NCBI RefSeq assembly: GCF_015679185.1 | Contig: NZ_CP064939.1 | Location: 744,001 to 808,000, forward strand | Reading direction: 5' to 3' | From: Pedobacter endophyticus | Lineage (GTDB): Bacteria > Bacteroidota > Bacteroidia > Sphingobacteriales > Sphingobacteriaceae | DNA: 64,000 bases | Shown: positions 7,765 through 15,303 of the stretch, piece after piece | Position numbering within the stretch: the first letter of the stretch is position 1 | How the letters are laid out: each line of letters opens with the position of its first letter | The notes under the pieces: model-generated | What the model was told of the DNA's origin: nothing | Databases searched by the model: none | The model's input: only the letters and a program-made list of their open reading frames with translations | Made by a program: the position numbers and the translations under genes

Positions 7765-8049
7765 ATGGCAACTGTTTTAATTCCCACTCCCCTTCGAAAA
7801 TACACAAACAATACCGCAAAGGTAAATGCCTCTGGGCATACTGTCGCTGAAATTATGAACGATTTGGTGTCGACCTATCCCGACATGAAAAAGTATTTAT
7901 TCGACGGCGCAGGCACCATCAGGTCGTTCGTTAATATCTTTGTTGATCAGGAAGATGTAAGAAGCCTCAATCGAACCGAAACCGAGGTTGAAACGAACTC
8001 CATCGTCAGTATTGTACCCGCCATTGCTGGTGGCATTTATAAAAAATAA
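7765..8049 (+). CDS. ThiS/MoaD-like ubiquitin-fold sulfur carrier with masked C-terminus
   Basis: This 94-residue beta-grasp protein is of the MoaD/ThiS/CysO group. The N-terminal strand VLIPTPLRKYT, the helix VAEIMNDLVSTYP (27-39), the segment RSFVNIFVDQEDVR (53-66) and the closing SIVSIVPAIAGG are family-typical. Working carriers end exactly in Gly-Gly so the terminal carboxylate can be adenylated. Here Gly89-Gly90 is followed by IYKK (91-94). The tail must therefore be removed before use, and the JAMM peptidase gene two bases upstream is the natural candidate. The E1-like gene follows two bases downstream. The function as a sulfur donor is inferred; protein conjugation as in ubiquitin-like systems is possible but less likely because no E2 or E3 is seen. 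Confidence 0.9.
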   Translation: MATVLIPTPLRKYTNNTAKVNASGHTVAEIMNDLVSTYPDMKKYLFDGAGTIRSFVNIFVDQEDVRSLNRTETEVETNSIVSIVPAIAGGIYKK

Positions 8050-8051
8050 CC

Positions 8052-9194
8052 ATGTCTAAAATTACATTTTCAGCAGCTGAAAAATCGCGGTATAACCGCC
8101 ACATCATCATGCCCGATTTTGGAATTGAGGCACAGGAAAGGCTCAAAGCTTCGAGCGTACTCGTAATTGGTGCTGGCGGCTTGGGCAGCCCCATGTTGCT
8201 TTATCTGGCAGCCGCCGGAATAGGCAAAATTGGCATCCTCGATTGTGATGTTGTTGACGATAGCAACTTACAACGTCAAATTGTTTTCGGGATAGATTGC
8301 ATCGGCAAACCAAAAGCCGACGAAGCCAAACAGCGACTCGAATTGCTAAATCCGTATATCGAGATCAAAGTGCACAATACTCAGATCACCGCTTCAAACG
8401 CAATAGAAATCTTAAAGCAATACGATGTTGTTGCGGATGGTACTGACAACTTCCCCACCCGCTATTTAGTGAACGATGCTTGTGTAATTTTGGGAAAACC
8501 CAGTGTATATGCATCAATTTACCAGTTCGAGGGACAGGTTTCGGTTTTCAACAATTTAATGGCCGATGGAAGCCGTGGTCCGAATTACAGGGATATCTTT
8601 CCCTTTCCACCAGAACCAGGATCGGTACCCAACTGCTCGGAGGCCGGCGTACTTGGCGTATTGCCCGGAATAATTGGCAGCATGCAGGCGCTCGAGGTAA
8701 TTAAAGTTGTAGCCAATGTGGGTGAAACGCTGAGCGGAAAGCTTTATACTTTTAATGCATTATCGTTCGAATCGATGACGTACAACATCAAGAAGAATTT
8801 TGATAACGACGAGATCATCAAAGGTGGTTTAATTGATTACGAACAGTTTTGTGGCGTACCGGCAATCGAAAAAAAGCTAAAAGAGGTTTCGCCCGCAGAA
8901 CTCATAGAATGGCAAAAAAGCGGTGAGAAAATACAAATTATCGATGTACGAGAAGCCTACGAATACGATATTGTAAATATAGACGGCGAGCTGATTCCGC
9001 TTTCAGCCATCGAAAAAGAGTACGCCAAAATCTCTACCGATAAAAAGGTAATTATTCACTGTAAAATGGGTGGCAGAAGTGCAGCCGCTATTAAATTAAT
9101 AGAAGAAAAACACGGGTTAACCAACCTGTATAACTTAAAAGGCGGAATTGTTAACTACATCCGGGAGCTTGAATTAGACATGCCAATTTACTAA
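8052..9194 (+). CDS. E1-like adenylyltransferase (ThiF/MoeB/HesA) fused to rhodanese
   Basis: The 380 residues contain an N-terminal ThiF/MoeB adenylation domain and a C-terminal rhodanese domain. The nucleotide loop is GAGGLGS (40-46), the E1 motif CDVVDDSNLQRQ (65-76), and Cys195 in PNCSEAGVLG is the likely thiol residue. The rhodanese (about 275-380) has the active loop HCKMGGR with Cys337. The CxxC pairs that bind zinc in classical MoeB are missing: RDIFPFPPEP replaces the first, and only Cys267 is left at the second. The protein should activate the carrier as an acyl-adenylate and pass persulfide sulfur from rhodanese to give a thiocarboxylate. It is the last gene of the four-gene operon. 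MoeB-like support of molybdopterin is unlikely, because no other moa/moe gene is nearby. Confidence 0.92.
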   Translation: MSKITFSAAEKSRYNRHIIMPDFGIEAQERLKASSVLVIGAGGLGSPMLLYLAAAGIGKIGILDCDVVDDSNLQRQIVFGIDCIGKPKADEAKQRLELLNPYIEIKVHNTQITASNAIEILKQYDVVADGTDNFPTRYLVNDACVILGKPSVYASIYQFEGQVSVFNNLMADGSRGPNYRDIFPFPPEPGSVPNCSEAGVLGVLPGIIGSMQALEVIKVVANVGETLSGKLYTFNALSFESMTYNIKKNFDNDEIIKGGLIDYEQFCGVPAIEKKLKEVSPAELIEWQKSGEKIQIIDVREAYEYDIVNIDGELIPLSAIEKEYAKISTDKKVIIHCKMGGRSAAAIKLIEEKHGLTNLYNLKGGIVNYIRELELDMPIY

Positions 9195-9231
9195 AGCAAA
9201 GTAGCCTACATCGATCCAGCAAGCGGTTTAA

Positions 9232-10386
9232 CTAAGGTTTTTTCTTGATAAAAGCATTGTAAAGGCAGTTGATCGCCGCCCTGCTAAAATCCGGAAAATC
9301 GCCGGTATAGGTTGCATTGATTCCATTGGTGATGGTTACGAAACCAAATTTATCCTTGGGCGAAAAAAACATGGTGCTATACAAGCCGTAAGCAGAGCCG
9401 CTGTGTCCCTTTAGCTGTACGTTGGGGATAAGGTCGTCAGCACTGCGGATGGCCAAACCATAACCCTCATCATCAGTAAGAGCGGTTTGCATTTGTTTTG
9501 CGCTTTTCTTACTTATAATTTTAACCCCATTGCTGGTGCCGTAGTTCATGTGCATGATCATGTATTTCGCCAAATCGGTAGCCGAGATCTTCATACCGCC
9601 AGTGGGCGAGAAAATTGGCGTCGAATACCCCATTACGTAGTTTTTAATCTCCGCTCTTCTCGGTGCATAAGCGGCCGCGGCGAGTGTAAACGATTTATTA
9701 TCGGGGTGATACTCGTACAAATTAACAAAGCGGTTACTATCCAACGAGTCTACACAGTAACCTGCATAAAGTCCAAGCGGGTTTAAAACGTGTTTTTTAA
9801 CATAATTATCAAAGCGTTCGCCAGAAGTTTTTTCAATTATAGTCCCAATTAAATTGAAGTTCAAATTGCAATAATCGAATTTGGTGCCCGGTTTATAGTC
9901 GTTATAACATTTAGCCCAGTTCGGATTTTTCTCAGGATTAATAATGTCGAGATTAAGATATCCCTGACTGTCGTTTAAGCTCGAGGTATGAGAAAGTGCC
10001 ATTTTCAATGTGATCTTCTCGTCCGGAAATTTTGGGTTTCTGATTTTAAAACCCACTAAATCGCCGAAGTCATCATCAAGATGTAACTTGCCCTGTTCTA
10101 CCAATTGCATGATCGAAGTTGCCGAGAATGACTTGGAAATAGAAGCGATCCGGAAAATATCGCTGTCTGATAAAGGAGTCTTATCCTCGAGATTCTTCAC
10201 GCCGAACGAATGCGTATAGATAATCTTACCGTTTTTTACTACCGCAACCGAAGCGCCTACGGCGCTATATTTTTGCATTACTTTTTCAAACTCCTGCTCA
10301 ACAGTAGTTTCCTGTGCAAATGAGGCAAGGTTTAAAAAGATAAATGAAAACGCAACAAGTACTGCTCTTGATAATTTTAGTTTCAT
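9232..10386 (-). CDS. secreted serine hydrolase (beta-lactamase/penicillin-binding-protein class C fold)
   Basis: A signal peptide (MKLKLSRAVLVAFSFIFLNL, then ASFAQ) leads into a class-C beta-lactamase-like domain, 384 residues in all. Catalytic motifs are SISK (Ser82-Lys85), the Tyr-x-Asn triad YCN (172-174) and the HSG triad in KGHSGSAYG near residue 345. The family includes D-aminopeptidases, esterases and peptidoglycan-modifying enzymes; true beta-lactamase activity cannot be claimed. I use the ATG at 10386 because the upstream alternative (10416) would put ten residues in front of the signal peptide. It converges on the sulfur-carrier operon with 37 bases between them. The substrate is unknown. 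Confidence 0.88.
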   Translation of the reverse strand: MKLKLSRAVLVAFSFIFLNLASFAQETTVEQEFEKVMQKYSAVGASVAVVKNGKIIYTHSFGVKNLEDKTPLSDSDIFRIASISKSFSATSIMQLVEQGKLHLDDDFGDLVGFKIRNPKFPDEKITLKMALSHTSSLNDSQGYLNLDIINPEKNPNWAKCYNDYKPGTKFDYCNLNFNLIGTIIEKTSGERFDNYVKKHVLNPLGLYAGYCVDSLDSNRFVNLYEYHPDNKSFTLAAAAYAPRRAEIKNYVMGYSTPIFSPTGGMKISATDLAKYMIMHMNYGTSNGVKIISKKSAKQMQTALTDDEGYGLAIRSADDLIPNVQLKGHSGSAYGLYSTMFFSPKDKFGFVTITNGINATYTGDFPDFSRAAINCLYNAFIKKKP

Positions 10387-10450
10387 ATTTAAGGGACTTA
10401 GCGCTAAATATAGCATTTGATCGACCGCTTTAACACACGTACTAAAAAAA

Positions 10451-10915
10451 TTACTTGTCGTCGTTTACTTCAAGCCAATGCCCATCAGGATCTTTAAAGT
10501 AAATTTGCTTAACGCCATCTACCCTTTTCGTTACCGCACCCGCTTTACCTGGCCAGTCTTCAAAAGCAATTTTTTTCGCATTCAATTTTTCGATAAAGCG
10601 ATCGATTGATTGCACACTAAAACACAAGTGATTATTTTTATTAAACGTAGCACTGGCCCCTTCGCCCGATATGAGATGTAAGTGCCCAACGCTACCCAAC
10701 GAAAACCAGGTGTGCTTTCCATCTTTAAATGGCTCGGGAATAATGTTCAGATTAAAAAGTTGCTGATAAAATTCGGTAGATGTTTGAAGATTATCAACGT
10801 AAACCGCAATGTGGTTCAGCACCGCCGGTTGATCTTGTTTGCTTTCTTGAGCCATGCTGGTTTGGAAGATTAAAGAAATAATGGAAGACAAGATTGTAAT
10901 TTTCAGTCTTTTCAT
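10451..10915 (-). CDS. exported VOC-family (glyoxalase-like) protein
   Basis: This 154-residue protein has a signal peptide (MKRLKITILSSIISLIFQ, then TSMAQ) and one vicinal-oxygen-chelate fold. Visible are LNHIAVYVDNLQTSTEFYQQ at the first metal ligand (His), HLHLISGE, NHLCFSV, and the end motif IYFKDPDGHWLEV with the usual acidic ligand. VOC proteins include glyoxalase I, dioxygenases and resistance proteins. A periplasmic location is unusual for glyoxalase I, so I do not assign that activity. It shares strand and 64-base spacing with the serine hydrolase downstream. They may be cotranscribed. Confidence 0.85.
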   Translation of the reverse strand: MKRLKITILSSIISLIFQTSMAQESKQDQPAVLNHIAVYVDNLQTSTEFYQQLFNLNIIPEPFKDGKHTWFSLGSVGHLHLISGEGASATFNKNNHLCFSVQSIDRFIEKLNAKKIAFEDWPGKAGAVTKRVDGVKQIYFKDPDGHWLEVNDDK

Positions 10916-11016
10916 GAGCTGAGTTAAATTTAAAATTTAGTGGAAAATATATTACTTTTTACTTGATAGTATGTAAGTTTTCCTGGTTAAAACAGTAGAA
11001 GGATAATTCATCTGAA

Positions 11017-11219
11017 CTAAGCATTCGGACGACGGATGATGATGCCTTTTCCCTGAGGGACTTTAATGGCCGACCACCGTTCATCATTACTGCAATACGG
11101 TTCAGCTCCAACAGACTAAAAAAGCGTTGCCTGGCTGTACGGTTTAAATAAACGCGGTCACGCTCTTTAACAATGCTTTCGTGTGGAATATCAGTATCGT
11201 AAAATGTAAGTTTTCCCAT
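11017..11219 (-). pseudogene. small conserved-looking gene with a probable -1 frameshift
   Basis: From the ATG at 11219 a basic protein reads MGKLTFYDTDIPHESIVKER and on through LLELNRIAVMMNGGRPLK. At about 11062 the frame loses its protein-like character. Stepping back one base at TTAAAG gives VPQGKGIIIRRPNA and a stop at 11017-11019, a far more natural ending. The uncorrected frame runs on to 10959 with an atypical Ser/Val-rich tail. One missing A in the AAA run would explain it. It may be a real mutation or a sequencing error. I do not recognise a function. It lies divergent to the thioesterase gene. Confidence 0.5.
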
Positions 11220-11256
11220 CCTATCAAACATACGAAAATGCAAGCATTAATACACT

Positions 11257-11283
11257 TTGCCAACATTAAATACCTTACTTTTG
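11257..11283 (+). promoter_or_regulatory. probable promoter of the thioesterase gene
   Basis: TTG at 11257-11259 and TACTTTTG at 11276-11283 fit the Bacteroidota promoter, but the spacer of 16 is shorter than usual. The leader to the TTG start at 11300 would be only about ten bases. Confidence 0.5.
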
Positions 11284-11299
11284 CAAAAAACATTTACCC

Positions 11300-11719
11300 T
11301 TGGAAAAGAATCAATTTAGCATTTTCGAAAGCGAATTACGCGTGCGCCCCGATGATATCGACATGTTTAACCACGTACATAACAGCAAATATTTAGATTA
11401 TGTATTGGCGGCACGTTACGAGCAGATGGAGAAATTTTACGGCATGCCCTGGGAACATTTTACAAAACAAGGCTTGGGCTGGGTAGTAAGCCACGTTAAT
11501 ATTAACTTCAAGCGTCCGCTTTTAATGAATGATCAAATGGTGATTAGAACCGGAATTTTAACCATGCACGATAAAGGCTGTTCCGTTCAGTTCGAAATCA
11601 TCAATAAGAAAACAGGTAAAGTGGCATCAGATGGCACCTTCGATTATGTGTTGATTGATTTGAACACCAGCCGCGGAACAAAAGTTACCGAAGAAATGAT
11701 TAAGGCGTATAGCATTTAG
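11300..11719 (+). CDS. acyl-CoA thioesterase, 4HBT/YbgC-FadM type
   Basis: This 139-residue hotdog-fold thioesterase carries the YbgC/FadM signature VRPDDIDMFNHVHNSKYLDY (about residues 13-32). Within it the Asp and the His-Asn pair form the active site of this group. The later INFKRPLLMNDQMVIRTGI is the usual second strand pair. Such enzymes hydrolyse acyl-CoA or 4-hydroxybenzoyl-CoA-like thioesters in the cytoplasm. The start is a TTG at 11300. No ATG gives a full-length N-terminus, and a promoter box lies just upstream. It stands alone between divergent and same-strand genes, so no pathway can be read from context. Confidence 0.87.
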   Translation: MEKNQFSIFESELRVRPDDIDMFNHVHNSKYLDYVLAARYEQMEKFYGMPWEHFTKQGLGWVVSHVNINFKRPLLMNDQMVIRTGILTMHDKGCSVQFEIINKKTGKVASDGTFDYVLIDLNTSRGTKVTEEMIKAYSI

Positions 11720-11956
11720 TCGGTTAAATCGATTTAAAACGCCGGATTTATTTAATTTGATCTTGAAAAATAAAAAAATCCTTTAAGAACTACGAAATCA
11801 TTCCCTATCTTTAACTCCATCAAAACGACAGCCCCATGATAGTACCAGCAATCCGTTTGAGGTTTTAACTAACCGAGGGTTCCCTCCTGTTTAAATTTTC
11901 GATACCTGCGGCCAGTTCGCATGTATCCATTATTATTCACATCAATACTTCATTTT

Positions 11957-13381
11957 ATGTCACAGTCTTTAAAGGCACAGGGCAAGCTATCTTCTTTTGT
12001 TGCTGTACTTCTACAATCATTAAAGGGACACGAGGTCGATTTAACCGCCATAAGTATAAAAAGAGCCATCATTTTATTAGCCATCCCGATGATGTTGGAA
12101 ATGGCTATGGAATCTGTGTTTGCGCTTGTCGATCTCTATTTTGTAGGGCATTTAGAAAACAGCAGCTACGCCATACAAACCGTGGGTTTAACAGAATCTG
12201 TTTTAACCATTATTTATTCGCTGGCCATTGGTTTAAGCATGGCGGCAACGGCGGTTGTTGCCCGGCGGATTGGCGAGAAAAATCCCGAAGCTGCATCGCG
12301 TGCGGGGATGCAAACCATTGTAATTGCGGTTTCTATTAATGTTCTGATCAGTATTCTGGGTGTAATTTACGCCCGCGACATCTTGATTTTGATGGGCGCA
12401 TCGGCAGAAACCGCTGCACACGGAACGCCGTTTGTCCGCATTATGATGGGCGGAAGTATCATCATTGTGCTGCTGTTTTTAATTAACGGAATTTTTAGGG
12501 GTGCCGGAAATGCAGCTATTGCCATGCGGAGTTTATGGATTGCCAATTTGGCAAATATTATTCTTTGTCCCATTTTTATCAATGGCCTCGGCCCTATTCC
12601 TGCCTTCGGGTTAACTGGTGCTGCAATTGCAACCACCATCGGCCGCGGCCTGGGCGTTTCTTATCAAATTTTTAATTTATTTAACGGCAAAAACATACTT
12701 AAAATTCACATTAGCCATTTCATCCCCGATCTGGGACAGATCAAAGCGATTGTTAAAGTGGCTGCACCAGCTATTTTTCAGTTCGTAATTGCGAGCTGCA
12801 GCTGGGTATTCCTTGCCGAGCTTGTAGCTACAACAGGCGGCGATGAAGGATCGGCAGGTTATCAAACGGCACTCCGGTTAATGATGTTCTTTTTATTGCC
12901 TGCCTGGGGCTTAAGCAATGCCGCAGCCACTTTGGTTGGCCAGAATCTGGGCGCCGGCCACATCGACCGTGCAGAAAAATCTGTTTACCAAACCATGAAA
13001 TTTACATTAATCTTTATGGCTGTTGTAAGCGTGCTTTTTTTAACCTGCGGACATTTATTTGCCTCATTTTTTACAGCCGATGTTAAGGTGATAGCAATCG
13101 CCAGCCGTGCCCTCAAAATCTTAAGTTTCGGCTTTATCATTTACGGTATGGGAATGGTGTTAACCAGTGCCTTTAATGGTGCCGGAGACACGTGGACACC
13201 AACCAAAATCAATGTTTTCGCTTTCTGGCTGTTTCAAATTCCCTTTGCTTATTTCCTGGCAAAATATTTAGAAATGGGCCCAACAGGGGTGTTCATTGCT
13301 ATACCCACCGCCGAGGCAGGCATCGCTTTGGCGGCCTTCATTTTGTTTAAAAAAGGCAAATGGAAGAAAACGATTGTTTAG
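11957..13381 (+). CDS. MATE family efflux transporter
   Basis: This multidrug-and-toxin-extrusion transporter has about 474 residues and twelve predicted membrane segments. MATE hallmarks are AIPMMLEMAMESVFALVDLY in helix 1-2, the IGLSMAATAVVARRIGE segment, and the mirrored second half starting near AAPAIFQFVIASC. GAGNAAIAMRSLW and GAGDTWTPTKINVF are the equivalent loops of the two halves. It exports organic cations or drugs in exchange for Na+ or H+. An ATG at 11921 would add twelve residues; I take the ATG at 11957. The 240-base leader holds no RNA motif I can name. The next gene is another drug exporter with its own promoter overlapping this 3' end. Confidence 0.9.
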   Translation: MSQSLKAQGKLSSFVAVLLQSLKGHEVDLTAISIKRAIILLAIPMMLEMAMESVFALVDLYFVGHLENSSYAIQTVGLTESVLTIIYSLAIGLSMAATAVVARRIGEKNPEAASRAGMQTIVIAVSINVLISILGVIYARDILILMGASAETAAHGTPFVRIMMGGSIIIVLLFLINGIFRGAGNAAIAMRSLWIANLANIILCPIFINGLGPIPAFGLTGAAIATTIGRGLGVSYQIFNLFNGKNILKIHISHFIPDLGQIKAIVKVAAPAIFQFVIASCSWVFLAELVATTGGDEGSAGYQTALRLMMFFLLPAWGLSNAAATLVGQNLGAGHIDRAEKSVYQTMKFTLIFMAVVSVLFLTCGHLFASFFTADVKVIAIASRALKILSFGFIIYGMGMVLTSAFNGAGDTWTPTKINVFAFWLFQIPFAYFLAKYLEMGPTGVFIAIPTAEAGIALAAFILFKKGKWKKTIV

Positions 13382-13403
13382 CAACGCAATAATGATATTT
13401 TTG
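13374..13403 (+). promoter_or_regulatory. promoter of the MFS exporter gene
   Basis: TTG at 13374-13376, a 19-base spacer and TATTTTTG at 13396-13403 match the Bacteroidota consensus exactly. It begins inside the last codons of the MATE gene and lies 15 bases before the MFS start, so that gene can be transcribed on its own. Confidence 0.7.
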
Positions 13404-13418
13404 AAAAAACTTTCGTAA

Positions 13419-14630
13419 ATGGCAGCACAGAAAAAATCGGCAATGAGCTTTATTATGGTTACCCTGCTCATTGATTTTACAGGATTTGGAATCATTATCC
13501 CCGTGTTGCCAAAACTGATTCAGGATTTTACCGGCGGTGGCTACGGTTTGGCCGCAGAATATGGTGGTTGGCTCACGCTTTCATATGCGGCTGTACAATT
13601 TGTTTTCTCGCCAATTATTGGCGCATTGAGTGATCGCTTTGGGCGAAGACCTGTTTTGTTAAGCTCGCTATTCGGGTTGGGAGTCGATTATATATTTCTG
13701 GCATTTGCTCCATCAATCGCCTGGTTATTTGTGGGGCGCATTATAGCAGGCGTAACAGGTGCAAGTTTCACCACCGCACAAGCCTATATTGCCGATATTT
13801 CGGCCCCTGAAAAAAGAGCGCAAAACTTTGGCCTTGTAGGCGCTGCATTTGGTGTGGGTTTTATATTGGGGCCTGTAATTGGTGGTGCATTTAGTCATTT
13901 CGGCACCCGTGTTCCTTTTATGATTGCCGCTGGTTTATCATTAGTAAACTGGCTTTACGGTTACTTTATTTTGCCCGAATCGCTCCCAGTCGAAAAGCGC
14001 AGAGCCTTCGATTGGAAAAGGGCAAACCCCATTGGCTCCCTCGTTAGCATCGGTAAATATCCCGCCTTGCTCGGCCTGATGGGAACATTGTTTTTACTGT
14101 ACTTCGCCAGTCATTCCGTTCAATCGAACTGGACTTTCTATACCATGGAAAAGTTCGACTGGGATGCTGCTTGGGTAGGTTATTCGTTGGGTTTTGTAGG
14201 CTTGGTAATCGGTATTGTACAGGGCGGGCTTATCCGAATCATACTCCCGAAAATTGGCGAAAAACGAGCTGTTTATATTGGACTAACTTTATACATCATC
14301 GGCTTCGCGGCCTTCGCATTTGCAAGCGCAGGCTGGATGATGTTTGTATTTATGCTCCCTTACGGCTTAGCAGGCATTGCAGGTCCCGCTATGCAGGGAT
14401 TAATCTCCAACCAGGTTGAAGGTAATGCGCAAGGAGAAATGCAGGGCGTATTAACAGGTTTGCAAAGTTTGGCAGCCATTATTGCGCCTTGGGTAATGAC
14501 ACACATTTTTGCCTATTTTATTGAAGGCCATGCATCGGTTTACTTCCCGGGTGCCCCGTTTATTTTAAGTGCAGTTTTAACGTTCGTGGGGCTTCTAATT
14601 GCAATAAAGTCGTTGAGAAAGTATCATTAG
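13419..14630 (+). CDS. MFS transporter, TetA-like (TCR/Tet family)
   Basis: This 403-residue, twelve-helix major facilitator protein carries TetA-type motifs. [15 protein letters not shown] is in helix 1, [14 protein letters not shown] (motif A) sits in loop 2-3, [18 protein letters not shown] (about residues 110-127) and [10 protein letters not shown] (motif C of drug/H+ antiporters) follow. These motifs indicate proton-driven drug export. Real tetracycline resistance cannot be claimed: chromosomal Bacteroidota members of this group usually have unknown substrates. It follows the MATE gene by 37 bases with its own promoter. The end is followed by a long repeat-filled spacer. Confidence 0.88.
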   Translation: MAAQKKSAMSFIMVTLLIDFTGFGIIIPVLPKLIQDFTGGGYGLAAEYGGWLTLSYAAVQFVFSPIIGALSDRFGRRPVLLSSLFGLGVDYIFLAFAPSIAWLFVGRIIAGVTGASFTTAQAYIADISAPEKRAQNFGLVGAAFGVGFILGPVIGGAFSHFGTRVPFMIAAGLSLVNWLYGYFILPESLPVEKRRAFDWKRANPIGSLVSIGKYPALLGLMGTLFLLYFASHSVQSNWTFYTMEKFDWDAAWVGYSLGFVGLVIGIVQGGLIRIILPKIGEKRAVYIGLTLYIIGFAAFAFASAGWMMFVFMLPYGLAGIAGPAMQGLISNQVEGNAQGEMQGVLTGLQSLAAIIAPWVMTHIFAYFIEGHASVYFPGAPFILSAVLTFVGLLIAIKSLRKYH

Positions 14631-15303
14631 CGGGGGGAGGAAAGGATTTAGCACAAAGTGAGATGAATTTTTGAAAAAACAAATGAGTTGGGATGACAGG
14701 TTTCTCAATGCTGTCACCCTGGGTTCTAACTTTTCAAAAAAAATCGGTATGTGTGACGTTTGGAATTTATTCGGCCGCTATTTGCGCTATGCGTCCCCCT
14801 TGAAGGGGGCAGTGCCAAAGGCATCCCTTTGGGAGGGGATGATTCCCAAAAAATCCTCTCCCTTTGTATGGATTCCTGTGTTTTTCGGTTGTTCAACCCT
14901 CTCCAAAGAGGGACGATGAGACAGTACGTTAAACCCAAAGTAATAAAACGTCAATCGTAGTTTTAATTTTTCAGGAAAAAATCAATGTGGCATGACGTTA
15001 AGGGTTGAAAGAATTTTAAGCGTTCTGGTTAACCGCTTCGTCACCCTGTCCCGTACGTACGGGATCAGGGCCTTTATAGCATGAAAGATGCTGGTCCCGA
15101 AGTTTCGGGACAGCAGGACAACCGTTCGTGTAGAGGCTTATAAAAACCGTAAGTTGTGGTATCATGGTCGTGAGCTTTATTTTTCTACAACAGCTCGTTC
15201 GCTAAATCAGATCAATATTAGCCACATAGGCCCATAGAAAAACATAGCTTTGTAAGCGTTGTCACTATGTGTACTATGTATCTATGTGGTAAGCTTTGTT
15301 TTT
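14631..15303. other. repeat-filled intergenic region
   Basis: There is no gene in these 673 bases. Hairpin-forming repeats follow one another. CCCCCTTGAAGGGGG occurs near 14795-14810, with related CCCTTTGGGAGGGGA and CCCTCTCCAAAGAGGGA elements nearby. GTCCCGTACGTACGGGAT spans about 15048-15065, and TCCCGAAGTTTCGGGA about 15094-15109. CCACATAG/CTATGTGG arms lie at about 15222 and 15283. Similar sequences commonly litter Sphingobacteriaceae intergenic DNA. Open frames across these hairpins (14671-14960) are by-products of the repeats. Confidence 0.7.
15173..15207. repeat. direct repeat of the phoH 3' end
   Basis: These 35 bases match 15292-15326 with one difference. The second copy is the true end of the PhoH gene (last seven codons, stop and twelve downstream bases). 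The copies are 119 bases apart, so the 3' end of the gene was partly duplicated. Confidence 0.8.

Noticed and set aside
11720..11956. Possible riboswitch in the leader of the MATE gene
   Set aside because: Only a short GAGGG/CCCTC pairing is visible; no known riboswitch core could be matched.
13419..14630. Acquired tetracycline-resistance gene
   Set aside because: TetA-like motifs are present but context and composition are chromosomal; relatives often have other substrates.
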